A stretch of 64,000 bases of DNA from Pseudomonas allokribbensis (GTDB lineage: Bacteria > Pseudomonadota > Gammaproteobacteria > Pseudomonadales > Pseudomonadaceae). Positions 43,129 through 51,049 of this stretch are shown here, one piece after another (the first letter of the stretch is position 1; every line of letters starts with the position of its first letter). The notes under the pieces are model-generated. The model worked only from the letters and a program-made list of their open reading frames with translations, did not search any database and was not told where the DNA came from. The translations under genes were made by a program, and so were the position numbers. The stretch lies in the NCBI RefSeq assembly GCF_014863605.1, contig NZ_CP062252.1, positions 310,001 to 374,000 of the forward strand, read 5' to 3'.

Positions 43129-43164
43129 CGCGACACGTTTTCGTAATTCTCAAAACGTGTCGCG
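43129..43164 (-). repeat. 36-bp palindromic element, copy 1
   Basis: The perfect arms CGCGACACGTTTT and AAAACGTGTCGCG enclose a 10-base spacer. A near-identical copy in the opposite orientation is at 50596-50631. Confidence 0.65.
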
Positions 43165-43579
43165 GCTGGTTAAACATTAGCGAAACTATGTATAAAAATT
43201 CTCAGCTACGAAAGGCGCATGATTTGTGCTAGGGACTATTGAGGGCCTCATCAGTCCCCATGAAGCCCCCGTGATTAGGGCATTTCGCCCTAATCCGACG
43301 AACGGTGCCTTCTTGCTTTTTGCCTTCTCATGAGTGCTCATGGGGGCTTATGAGTGCTGGTGGGACGCAGCGGTACAGTAAGTTTCGGCCAGAAAATGTC
43401 CGGGGATAAGAAGTTATGCAAAGTATGCAAAGGAGATTCAAAAAAAACAGGTTCTTTTTTTTGAAAAGCGCCGCTACCATGCGAACACGCCTACAGCGTT
43501 CTGTCGATGTATGAGACACCTTGAAAGTTGATTGTCTGGTGTTTGCTGACAGGATCGCTGACAGTTGGAATTGCAGACA

Positions 43580-43660
43580 AAGAAAAGCCCCTGGTCTTCG
43601 ACCTCCAGGGGCTGCTCGAGAAAGGACGTTGTAGCGTCCTCTGCATACCAGCTAGGCCAG
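43580..43660 (-). ncRNA. Candidate structured RNA with terminator (minus strand)
   Basis: Read on the minus strand, a small hairpin, AGGACG-CTACAA-CGTCCT, is followed by the strong stem AGCCCCTGG / CCAGGGGCT (43586-43613) and then TTTTCTTT. No convincing protein gene ends there. It could be a small RNA such as a counter-transcript regulator, or the terminator of a leftward leader. Confidence 0.35.
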
Positions 43661-43894
43661 CACACAACCCCGAGGGGAGAAGCGTTTGAGACGGCTTCAA
43701 TGGCTCTACCAGTTTACGGTTTACCGTAAAAGGTAAAGCTCGGGCGGACTGTAGTACCGGAGGGAATAATACGCTACTGGTTTCTTAACCAGTGGTACTG
43801 TTTCCGATGACTTGCCATCTTTTGACCTGTTCGCAGGTACTGGTGGTCTACAGATCGATCCTCTCGGTTTTTCCAGTCTTTGGAGATACCGCAA

Positions 43895-44113
43895 ATGGCA
43901 CAAACCGCCACCCGCATTACCGATGTTCCTAACCTCCCGATCCCCGGAGCACGTGCTACCGCAGCGCAGCTTTGCGCCAAGTACCAGGTCAGCCGCGCTA
44001 CTTGGTGGCGCTGGTCCAAGACTCCCGGTTTTCCCGCCCCGATTCGCTTCGGTCGCTCCGTCCGTTGGGAGCCTGAGTCTGTGGAATCCTTCCTGCTTAA
44101 CCAGGAGGCTTAA
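43895..44113 (+). CDS. AlpA-family transcriptional regulator / excisionase
   Basis: A 72-residue MerR-like winged helix protein of the AlpA family (TAAQLCAKYQVSRATWWRWS, then PIRFGRSVRWEPESVESFL). In P4-like satellites and cryptic prophages AlpA switches on the integrase/excision genes. The RBS TGGAG is 9 bases before ATG 43895. It begins the tightly packed early operon of unit 2. Confidence 0.85.
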   Translation: MAQTATRITDVPNLPIPGARATAAQLCAKYQVSRATWWRWSKTPGFPAPIRFGRSVRWEPESVESFLLNQEA

Positions 44114-44116
44114 TCC

Positions 44117-44284
44117 ATGATGACCAATCAACTCTGCGCTGGCGCGGGGACAGGTTCGCTTTGCCTGGAAAAAGCAGCTGTATCCCTTTCTGTACCCTTA
44201 AACGCATTGGTGCCCAATCGTTTTCTCGTTTGCCGCTCTCAACTCGTCGTTGCCGAAGTTAACGCTGACGATGGGGTGGCCTGA
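44117..44284 (+). CDS. Small hypothetical phage protein (55 aa)
   Basis: A 55-residue frame from ATG 44117, with AGGAGG 8 bases before it, ending one base before the next gene. Three cysteines lie in the first 40 residues (TNQLCAGAG, SLCLEK, LVCRSQ). No family was recognised. The excellent RBS and fit between neighbours support it as real. Confidence 0.6.
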   Translation: MMTNQLCAGAGTGSLCLEKAAVSLSVPLNALVPNRFLVCRSQLVVAEVNADDGVA

Positions 44285-44285
44285 C

Positions 44286-44585
44286 ATGGAAAAGATCCTT
44301 CCTTCCGAGATGAGTTGCTCAGCGCAAACCAATAACGACACCAGTGGGAGCGCCCAGCGCATGCGCCTCTTGGCGTATCTGAGCCAGCATGGCTCGATTA
44401 ATACCTTCCAAGCCATCGCGCTACTGAACATTTTGCGCCCGGGGGCGCGCATAGCTGAGTTGCGTGCGCAGGGGCATGGCATCGTTACCCACCTGAGTAC
44501 GCTGAAGGATGACCACGGTCGCGATCATCAGAAGGTTGCAACCTACTACCTGAGTGCTGGCCCTGTGCAGAAGGTGGCGTCATGA
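44286..44585 (+). CDS. Helix-turn-helix domain protein
   Basis: A 99-residue protein with a winged-helix core (RMRLLAYLSQHGSINTFQA, then RIAELRAQGHGIVTHL), the pattern of small phage helix-turn-helix proteins found near replication genes. It overlaps the Rha-like gene by 4 nt. It is probably a regulatory or replication-accessory DNA-binding protein. Confidence 0.75.
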   Translation: MEKILPSEMSCSAQTNNDTSGSAQRMRLLAYLSQHGSINTFQAIALLNILRPGARIAELRAQGHGIVTHLSTLKDDHGRDHQKVATYYLSAGPVQKVAS

Positions 44586-45100
44586 CGGCGAAGACCATCA
44601 AAACGACTGTTGAGAGTGATACGGGAAATCCCCGCATTATCCTCGCCGAGTATCAGGGCGAACCTCGCGTGGACAGCCGATTGCTTGCCGAGCAGTTGAA
44701 CAACAAACACAAGAACTCCATCGCGCTGATCGAGCGCTACCTGTTCAAGTTCAAAGAGTTCGGCTTGCTGGCGTTTCAAACGGAGGCAAGACCGGTGGGC
44801 CGGCATGGCGGTGGTGATGTTCGGTTTGCCCTGCTCAATGAGGATCAAGCATTCTTCCTGCTGTCGCTGTCACGCAACACGAACCGCGTCGTGGAACTGA
44901 AAGCGAGCCTCATCATGGCGTTTCGCGAAGCCCGCTATGGGCACGCCTCACAGACGCTGTTAGCCCGCAGGAACGAAGCCAGCATCAGTGGTCGCCGCCT
45001 GGCGCACTGGCGCTATGACAAACCAGGCGTGTACGCCCACGTCGCCCATCTGAGAGAACAACTGAAGCTGCCGATCGACGTGGAGGACTTGCGCCCATGA
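44582..45100 (+). CDS. Rha-family phage regulatory protein
   Basis: A 172-residue protein with the Rha/pRha N-terminal domain (RVDSRLLAEQLNNKHKNSIA through RHGGGDVRFALLNEDQAFFL and LKASLIMAFREAR). It lacks a clear antirepressor C-terminal domain. Rha proteins act in phage regulation. It overlaps neighbours on both sides (ATGA at each junction). Confidence 0.8.
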   Translation: MTAKTIKTTVESDTGNPRIILAEYQGEPRVDSRLLAEQLNNKHKNSIALIERYLFKFKEFGLLAFQTEARPVGRHGGGDVRFALLNEDQAFFLLSLSRNTNRVVELKASLIMAFREARYGHASQTLLARRNEASISGRRLAHWRYDKPGVYAHVAHLREQLKLPIDVEDLRP

Positions 45101-45582
45101 ACGCCTTGCTCATTATCGGGGATGAACAGTCGATAACTTTTCTTGCCAGCAGTCGCACCCGTCGGTATGGTTTGTCTGTCGCTGCAAATTCAGCGACCGA
45201 CCTTGGCGGGTCGAACAGTAAACGGCGCAACAGCGCCCCCATTACGATTGCAGGCGCTTTTTTTGCGCCCGCATTCTCGTGTTATGGCGGGTTGCGCAGG
45301 AGCACTCTCGGGTGCGCCGGGTTCCGTTTACCCCGGTCCGCCAATCCTGTGCAACTCGCCACCCTTCTCTGCTTGGCGGCAGTTAGGAGTGGCTCCAATG
45401 AAGTAAACGGAGCTACATCAATGAAATACGCCCTCATTCCGTCCGCAATTCGCGCCCTTGCTCACCGCCGAATGGCCTTGAGCGCTCTCCGCGCAAACTC
45501 GTCCCTTTCTGTTCGACTCGCCCGCTACAACACTCACATGACCATCGTCCGCACATTGGAAACCTCAGGGGGCGTTCAATGA
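45097..45582 (+). CDS. Ash-family protein with embedded structured RNA
   Basis: A 161-residue protein of the Ash family found in P4-type satellites. The middle (residues about 50-95: GAFFAPAFSCYGGLRRSTLG then FRLPRSANPVQ) is the conserved stretch, and it is read from DNA that also folds as a C4-like antisense RNA. It overlaps the previous and next genes by 4 nt. It could equally be mainly a carrier of the RNA. In P1/P4 this locus works in immunity and control of host cell division. Confidence 0.75.
   Translation: MNALLIIGDEQSITFLASSRTRRYGLSVAANSATDLGGSNSKRRNSAPITIAGAFFAPAFSCYGGLRRSTLGCAGFRLPRSANPVQLATLLCLAAVRSGSNEVNGATSMKYALIPSAIRALAHRRMALSALRANSSLSVRLARYNTHMTIVRTLETSGGVQ
45285..45361 (+). 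ncRNA. C4-type antisense RNA (P4/P1 immunity RNA)
   Basis: A long closing stem, GGCGGGTTGCGCAGGA (45286-45301) with TCCTGTGCAACTCGCC (45345-45360), encloses two hairpins, GCAC-TCTCGG-GTGC and CCGGG-TTCCGTTTAC-CCCGG. This three-way junction and the sequence style match the C4 RNA of phages P1/P7 and the CI RNA of P4, which shut down the early operon by antisense pairing. It lies inside the ash gene. Confidence 0.65.
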
Positions 45583-45824
45583 GCCAGCCAATCGCTCGCC
45601 TCGCCGACGAAGCCCTTGAGCTGCTGCGCGCCACACACGAACGCATCAGCAATATGCGGGTGTTGTTCAACGCGATCACAAAGGACCTGAAGCACGGCAA
45701 GTCGCACGATATCGAAGAGCTGGCCAGCCTTGGCAGCTTCCTCGGGTACGACTGGGCGAACTATGTCGACAGCGAAGTCGAACAGATGCAGAAGGCGCTG
45801 GATGCCGCGGAGGTGGCCAAATGA
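45579..45824 (+). CDS. Hypothetical phage/satellite protein
   Basis: An 81-residue, mostly helical, acidic protein. LADEALELLRATHERISNMR suggests a coiled-coil N-terminus. It overlaps ash and the next gene by 4 nt on each side, so it belongs to the early operon. Family not recognised. Confidence 0.65.
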   Translation: MSQPIARLADEALELLRATHERISNMRVLFNAITKDLKHGKSHDIEELASLGSFLGYDWANYVDSEVEQMQKALDAAEVAK

Positions 45825-46153
45825 GCGCCTCTATCCGATCACGGGAGCACCTGAGCTTCACGAAGCGCGATCCTGAAGGGCGACTGATCAACTGGCCTCG
45901 GAACAATCCCGGTGTAGCGGCTGACTGGCAGAAGGGTATCGAGTTCTTTGAAGGCGAAGTATTCGAGTTAGCCACCCACGATGAAACCGAAGCGTTCAAC
46001 GCTATTCAATTTGCCATTGCCGGAATGGGCGGGCGCACCACCAATCTTGAAATCGGATTTATAGAACGCGTGGCACGTGCTGCGGTGCTTGGTTTGCGCG
46101 TGATTCGCGGCGGCGCAGCACGGTTCGAACCCAAAGACTTCGAAGAGATTTAA
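45821..46153 (+). CDS. Hypothetical phage/satellite protein
   Basis: A 110-residue soluble protein with RDPEGRLINWPRNNPGVAAD at about 17-36 and a C-terminal half predicted as helices plus a strand. There are no known motifs. It is translationally coupled to its upstream neighbour and three bases from the next start. Confidence 0.65.
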   Translation: MSASIRSREHLSFTKRDPEGRLINWPRNNPGVAADWQKGIEFFEGEVFELATHDETEAFNAIQFAIAGMGGRTTNLEIGFIERVARAAVLGLRVIRGGAARFEPKDFEEI

Positions 46154-46156
46154 AAC

Positions 46157-46444
46157 ATGAAAATTCAAAACGGCGCATTTGCGTCGACGGGATCGGCTTG
46201 CCCAAAGAAAGCCTGCGAATTGTTTTACGTCACGCATCCAAAGGTGCCCAAGGCATTGTTGGGACCGTTCTTGACCGAGGCCGACGCTGAGTGCGGGCGC
46301 TTTGTTATGCGCAGTGCTGACGCTCAGGTAACGGCCCGCCTGGTTGACTCAATCGACGACATCACCCACTGGCACGGCGTGAACAACGGCCAGGTTTGCC
46401 GGGCCTTTGCTGGCGCTGATCGACAGGAGGTCAGCCATGGGTGA
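46157..46444 (+). CDS. Hypothetical phage/satellite protein
   Basis: A 95-residue protein with three cysteines and one histidine-rich patch (DITHWHGVNNGQVC). It overlaps the next gene by 8 bases. Family not recognised. It is part of the same operon. Confidence 0.6.
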   Translation: MKIQNGAFASTGSACPKKACELFYVTHPKVPKALLGPFLTEADAECGRFVMRSADAQVTARLVDSIDDITHWHGVNNGQVCRAFAGADRQEVSHG

Positions 46445-46664
46445 CGTGACCCCAATCAATCGCAAGAGCAGTGGCGGCCCACCCGCTGCTGGCGCTCATA
46501 TCGACAGCGCCAGCTATGTGCTGCTGGTGGAAACGCTGGTCGGCTTTCTGGAACTGCGAATCTCGGAAGGCGACCAAGGCCGTCACTGCGATGAGCTTGA
46601 GCGCCTGACTCAGAAACTGGAGAGTTTGGCCAAGCGGTTTACCCCGCCGAAGGGGGCCGCATGA
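46437..46664 (+). CDS. Hypothetical small phage protein
   Basis: 75 residues from ATG 46437 with a perfect AGGAGG RBS. It is helical and acidic (VLLVETLVGFLELRISEGDQ). It overlaps the primase start by 4 nt and could be a primase accessory factor by position only. Confidence 0.6.
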   Translation: MGDVTPINRKSSGGPPAAGAHIDSASYVLLVETLVGFLELRISEGDQGRHCDELERLTQKLESLAKRFTPPKGAA

Positions 46665-47542
46665 CTGACGCAACCATCCAGTTCCGTGATGCCCTTCAGG
46701 CCGTCTACGGTTTGCTCGATTGGATGCCAGAACCTGATGGCCACATTCACCGGTTCCACGTGCCTGAGGATAAGCCCGGCTCCCTCAACGGCTGGTATGT
46801 GCTGTACCTGGACGGCATTGCATCCGGCGCATTCGGCAGTTGGAAGGCGGGCAGCGCCAGCACTTGGTGTAGTCGTGAACCGGTGGACGCCCGCGAAGCA
46901 ACCCAGATCCGCGAGCGGGTTGAGCAGGCCCGGCGCCAGCGCGAAGCCGAGCAACACCGGCGCCAGCAGCAGGCCGCCGAGAAGGCCAATCACTGGTGGC
47001 GCAATGCGCGCCGCGCCTCACCCGACCATCCGTATCTGGTGGCGAAGGGCGTTCGCTCCTACGGCTTGCGCCAGCGTGGGGCTGAACTGCTCGTTCCGCT
47101 GTACCTGGACGGTCAGTTGATCAACCTGCAACGCATTGCACCGGACGGCGGCAAGCGCTTCCTGTTCGGCGGCCGGATCAAAGGCACCTATTCGCCGCTG
47201 GGCATCATCGAGCCAGGTTCTGTGCTTTGCATCTGCGAAGGGTGGGCGACCGCCGCCAGCCTTCACCAGCACGGTGGCTATGTCGTGGCGGCAGCCATGA
47301 ACGCCGGCAACTTGATCCCGGCGGCGATGGCCCTTCGCGCTCGCTACCCGGGCCAGCCAATCGTCATCGCCGGCGACGACGACCGGCTCACCGATGGCAA
47401 CCCGGGGCGCGCAGCGGCAAACGCAGCGGCGGCGGCCGTGGGTGGCCAAGTGGCTTTCCCTGAGTGGCCGGAAGGCGCCCCCGATGACCTCACTGATTTC
47501 AACGACCTCGCCAACTGGAAGCTCGCCCATGTCCAAGCCTGA
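46661..47542 (+). CDS. Toprim-domain primase
   Basis: A 293-residue DNA primase-like protein. An N-terminal zinc-ribbon-like region (about 1-75) and a charged helix (80-115) precede PYLVAKGVRSYGLRQRG, the P4 alpha/DnaG-type core. The Toprim domain has E193 (ICEGWATAAS) and D239-D240-D241 (VIAGDDDR). It makes primers for the element's replication together with the DUF927 helicase-like protein encoded next, which it overlaps by 14 bases. Confidence 0.85.
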   Translation: MTDATIQFRDALQAVYGLLDWMPEPDGHIHRFHVPEDKPGSLNGWYVLYLDGIASGAFGSWKAGSASTWCSREPVDAREATQIRERVEQARRQREAEQHRRQQQAAEKANHWWRNARRASPDHPYLVAKGVRSYGLRQRGAELLVPLYLDGQLINLQRIAPDGGKRFLFGGRIKGTYSPLGIIEPGSVLCICEGWATAASLHQHGGYVVAAAMNAGNLIPAAMALRARYPGQPIVIAGDDDRLTDGNPGRAAANAAAAAVGGQVAFPEWPEGAPDDLTDFNDLANWKLAHVQA

Positions 47543-49331
47543 CACCAACGTGATCAACCTTCGGCCGGACGCCGCGACCATTGCGCCAGATCGCCCCTGC
47601 TGGGCGGTGTATGAGCATTGGGTAATCAACGAGAAGGGCCGCAAGCTTCGTCCCGGCGTTTACTGGCATAGCTTCAAGCGCGCTGCCGCTGACCAGGACG
47701 ACGCCGAGAGCGATACCGGCGACCGGCCTATCACCGATGAGTGGATCTCCAGCCCCGTTACAGTCGTGGCCCGCACCACCAATAGCGACGACGGCAGCGA
47801 GGGTCGGTTGCTGCGCCTGGTCACAGATGGCGGCATCAAGGAATGGATCATCGCCATGGAAGTGTTCGGCGGCAGCGGCGAGGACGCACGGCGCGCCTTG
47901 TTCGGGATGGGCGTCATCATTGCCCTGAAGAAGCGCGGCACGTTCATGGAGTACCTGCTCGACCAGCATCCTGCAGAAGTGTTCGCCACCACCAACCGGC
48001 CGGGTTGGCATGAATCGGGCGCGTTCGTGCTGCCCGGGAGGACGATCGGCAGCGACAAAGTGCGATACCAGGCCAGCAACAAGGCGCAGGTTCTTTTCAG
48101 CCGCCGCGGTGAGCTGGCGCTGTGGCAATCGGAGGTGGCTGCCAAGTGCGCAGGCAATCCGGTGCTGACGCTGGCGATCGGCTGCTCGCTGGCCGGCCCG
48201 CTGCTAAGTCTGGTCGGCGTGCTGGGTGGAGGCGTTCACCTGGTGGGCGACAGCTCGAGCGGCAAGTCCTTGGCGCAGTTGATCGGCTCGTCGGTGTGGG
48301 GTGACCCGGGCGTCTTCGCCGCCAGTTGGGACATGACCAAGGGCGGCCTTGAGATCGAGGCGTCGAGCCGAAACGACACCATCCTGCCGCTAGATGAGAT
48401 TAAGCGCGCCGACCCGAAGCGGGTACAGGAAATGGCCTATTCCCTCGCCAACGGCCAAGGCAAAGGCACCATGACCCGCGAGCGTGAAGGCCGCGCCAAA
48501 TTGAGCTGGCGCCTGCTGACCCTTTCCAGCGGCGAGCGCTCGCTCTCCGAGCACGCCGCCATTTCCGGCAATGCCGCCCACGCTGGCGCCGAGCTGCGCA
48601 TGGTCGACGTGAATGCCGGCACCCGCACGCATCGAGCCTTTGACGAGTTGCATGGGCTGGAGGGCGCGGACTTTCACCGGCAGCTCACCGTCGCGGTGGG
48701 TGCCCACCATGGCCACCTAGGACCGGCCTTTGTCGAGCGATTGGTCGCGACCGACGACAAGCCGGGCTTGCTCAGTGACTTCGACGGCATCCGCGCTCAG
48801 TTCGTCGAGGACAACGCCCAGGCCGGCCGTGTGGCTGACCGGTTCGCCGTGATCGCGCTGGCCGGCGAGATGGCCATCGCCTACGGACTGCTCCCGTGGG
48901 AGCCGGGTACCGCCCTCGCCGACTGCCGCCTTCTATACGGCGAATGGCTCTCCCGTGTCGGCGGAGGGAATGCCGAAGACCGCCAGATCCTGGCCGGCAT
49001 CATCGACTTTATCGACAAGCACGGCAGCAGCCGTTTCTCGGACGTGGACGCACCTGAGGCGGACACCAAGGTTTTCAACCGCGCCGGGTACTGGGAGGTG
49101 ATCGCCAACAAGCGACTGTTCTTGTTCAACAAGTCCGCGCTCATCGAAGCCGCTCACGGGTTCGGCCTCACTCGCGTAATCAAGGCATTGGAGGTTGGCG
49201 GAGCGCTGGCTAAGCGCGACACCGATCGAGATAGCCGAAAGACCAAAAAGTACCGCATCCCCGCCGGCGGATCTGCTCGGATGTACGTCATCGACCCGGA
49301 AGCTCTGGACGGCGAAGGCGGTGCCTCATGA
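47529..49331 (+). CDS. DUF927-domain replication helicase-like ATPase
   Basis: A 600-residue protein of the DUF927 family. Residues 1-130 are an accessory domain. The ATPase core has Walker A GDSSSGKS (240-247) and Walker B-like ILPLDEI (285-291), with conserved GERSLSEHA further on. A winged-helix C-terminus (about 510-600) ends the protein. DUF927 proteins pair with Toprim primases in integrative elements and act as the replicative helicase (inference from context). The ATG at 47529 lies inside the primase end. Confidence 0.85.
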   Translation: MSKPDTNVINLRPDAATIAPDRPCWAVYEHWVINEKGRKLRPGVYWHSFKRAAADQDDAESDTGDRPITDEWISSPVTVVARTTNSDDGSEGRLLRLVTDGGIKEWIIAMEVFGGSGEDARRALFGMGVIIALKKRGTFMEYLLDQHPAEVFATTNRPGWHESGAFVLPGRTIGSDKVRYQASNKAQVLFSRRGELALWQSEVAAKCAGNPVLTLAIGCSLAGPLLSLVGVLGGGVHLVGDSSSGKSLAQLIGSSVWGDPGVFAASWDMTKGGLEIEASSRNDTILPLDEIKRADPKRVQEMAYSLANGQGKGTMTREREGRAKLSWRLLTLSSGERSLSEHAAISGNAAHAGAELRMVDVNAGTRTHRAFDELHGLEGADFHRQLTVAVGAHHGHLGPAFVERLVATDDKPGLLSDFDGIRAQFVEDNAQAGRVADRFAVIALAGEMAIAYGLLPWEPGTALADCRLLYGEWLSRVGGGNAEDRQILAGIIDFIDKHGSSRFSDVDAPEADTKVFNRAGYWEVIANKRLFLFNKSALIEAAHGFGLTRVIKALEVGGALAKRDTDRDSRKTKKYRIPAGGSARMYVIDPEALDGEGGAS

Positions 49332-49377
49332 CCCCCTCCACCAGAGACGAGTGCCCGACTTCACAGGAACCTACAAA

Positions 49378-49612
49378 CGTGGGGAACAGGGGGAACGGGG
49401 GAACGGCCAGCAAATACGCGGCCTGTAGCCATTCCCCTTTATTGAGTGTTTGGGGAACAGGGGGAACACAAACATGCTTTTGAATATAAGCGAATGCCGC
49501 TCCCCTGCCGTTTGGTTATCACTGTTCCCCACAAAAAAGCGTGGGGTACGGAATCCCCCTCTGAAAGGCCCGGAATCACTAGGTGTTCCCACTGTTCCCC
49601 CGTTCCCCCGTT
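49378..49612. repeat. Inverted clusters of GGGGAAC repeats, origin candidate
   Basis: Direct copies of G4-5AAC occur at 49381, 49389, 49397, 49452 and 49460. Inverted copies (GTTCCC to GTTCCCCC) occur at 49524, 49585, 49594 and 49602. The 16-base string at 49389-49404 is a perfect reverse complement of 49594-49609. The cluster directly follows the primase/helicase genes and has no gene inside. Confidence 0.6.
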
Positions 49613-49664
49613 TTTTTTCTACAGACACATATGGGCAATGGAGCAAATCGAGGGAGGCGACGAC

Positions 49665-49979
49665 ATGAGCCTCCTTTCCTGCCTGCTCGATCACATGCCG
49701 CCAGCTATCACCGGTACCGACTCCGCAATTTTGCGGAGTCGCCCTGAACCTCGTTCGCGCCTAGCTCTGGTCAGCCCCGTCGAGCGCGCTCCCCTGCTCA
49801 TCACAAGCCCAAACGCTAGCGCCGCCACTGCCACGCCTGAATGGCGACAGGCTCGCGACCAGTACCTCAACCACATCATGGTTTGTCGGAGTTGCTACGC
49901 GCCCACCGGCCGCCATTGCAAGGCTGGCGCCGACCTGCGCGCCAGCTATGACAACACGCCCATGGAGGCGCACCAATGA
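49665..49979 (+). CDS. Hypothetical phage protein with Cys cluster
   Basis: A 104-residue protein starting at ATG 49665 (GGGAGG 6 bases upstream). The C-terminus carries a possible metal site, CRSCYAPTGRHCKAG (about residues 78-92). The N-terminal half is low-complexity. It overlaps the next gene by 4 nt. Family not recognised. Confidence 0.6.
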   Translation: MSLLSCLLDHMPPAITGTDSAILRSRPEPRSRLALVSPVERAPLLITSPNASAATATPEWRQARDQYLNHIMVCRSCYAPTGRHCKAGADLRASYDNTPMEAHQ

Positions 49980-50584
49980 CGCCCAGCCTTATCACCCGCT
50001 TGTGCAACATCGCTTTGAAACCCGGCATCAGCGCCAGCACACAGCTCATCACAACCCGGCGGATCTGCCGCGCCATTGCTGACCAGCTCGACGCTATCCG
50101 CGGTGAGCGTCGAGCCATTCGCCGCGAAGCCGGAAAGTTGAAAGCGTTTCTGCCATTCACGCGGCTAGCGATCGAGGAGCTGGAGGAAAGAGCTCGGGAA
50201 CATCAGGAGGTTATCCGCACCGGAGCACAGGATGCGCTCGCCGGGTTCGGCCAATCACTGATGTTCGACCGGGAAGGGCTGGCACAGGCGTTGGGATTCC
50301 ACCGGATGTGCGACCTGCTGAGCGTCAACCCGGTACATCGCCAGCAAGCCAGAACAGATGGAGACACCAGCCTTCGCGAGTTGGCCTACCTCTCCCAACT
50401 GGAGGACAGCGCCGACCACAAGAGTGAGGAATGGGGTGCCGGAGGCCCTCTGTATCGCGCCTGCCATGCCGCGATGATCCGGTTCATCAGGGAATGCCCG
50501 GAAGAACAACTGCCCGATCCCTTCTCGCCTGGTGCTCCGTTCGGTCCGAGGCTCCCGCCCACTCTGAGCATCGTCGGCAAGTAG
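49976..50584 (+). CDS. Hypothetical phage protein
   Basis: A 202-residue soluble protein. Basic helices at residues 30-85 (AIADQLDAIRGERRAIRREA) suggest a coiled coil. There are no known motifs. It is the last gene of the primase-containing run, followed by the second 36-bp palindromic element. Confidence 0.6.
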   Translation: MTPSLITRLCNIALKPGISASTQLITTRRICRAIADQLDAIRGERRAIRREAGKLKAFLPFTRLAIEELEERAREHQEVIRTGAQDALAGFGQSLMFDREGLAQALGFHRMCDLLSVNPVHRQQARTDGDTSLRELAYLSQLEDSADHKSEEWGAGGPLYRACHAAMIRFIRECPEEQLPDPFSPGAPFGPRLPPTLSIVGK

Positions 50585-50595
50585 AAACCCAATTA

Positions 50596-50631
50596 CGCGA
50601 CACGTGTTGCGAATCACGAAAACGTGTCGCG
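50596..50631 (+). repeat. 36-bp palindromic element, copy 2
   Basis: The arms CGCGACACGTGTT and AAAACGTGTCGCG (12 of 13 paired) enclose a 10-base spacer. As a whole it matches the reverse complement of 43129-43164 at about 33 of 36 positions. Confidence 0.65.
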
Positions 50632-50695
50632 ACACGGAGCAACACAACCGGGCATCAGCCCATCAATGGCGCCAAGGCGCCGAAGGAGGCAACAC

Positions 50696-51046
50696 ATGTC
50701 ACACCACATACGCTTCGCCGAAGCGTGTAAGGACACAGATTTCACCACTGACCCCGGCACGATCGGCGGGTACATCGTCTGGACGGTAGAGCATGTGCGC
50801 GACGGCCAGCGGGTTGAGATTGAGGGGCCTTTCTTCACTGAGGAAGAGGCCAGGATCTCCGCCGAACTGATGCGCATCGAATACCGGGGAGCCCGGGCGT
50901 ACAAATCGACTCACTGTTCGGCCTGGAATCCAGACGTGAAACGCGAAATCGCGATTCGAAACGATGCAAGGGCCGCCCGCATGATCCTTGCCGGCCAGCT
51001 CGGCATGGAAATCCCCAAACATAGCGCACATGGCGCCCAGGAGTAA
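50696..51046 (+). CDS. Hypothetical phage protein
   Basis: A 116-residue soluble protein from ATG 50696 with AAGGAGG in front. GGYIVWTVEHVRDGQRVEIE suggests a small beta sheet. Family not recognised. It lies between the palindromic element and the tail assembly gene, with a 3-base gap to the latter. Confidence 0.6.
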   Translation: MSHHIRFAEACKDTDFTTDPGTIGGYIVWTVEHVRDGQRVEIEGPFFTEEEARISAELMRIEYRGARAYKSTHCSAWNPDVKREIAIRNDARAARMILAGQLGMEIPKHSAHGAQE

Positions 51047-51049
51047 GAA

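Larger units (their letters stand above)
42798..43894. other. 1.1-kb non-coding control region of unit 2
   Basis: No convincing gene. It holds GAAACTACGTATAA (42982) and GAAACTATGTATAA (43182), three short palindromes (43056-43112), a 36-bp palindromic element (43129-43164), a TTAGGGC-ATTTC-GCCCTAA hairpin (43277-43295), repeated GAGTGCT words near 43330-43356, and a terminator-bearing structured stretch (43580-43660). It probably contains the early promoters and repressor sites of the satellite. Confidence 0.55.
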
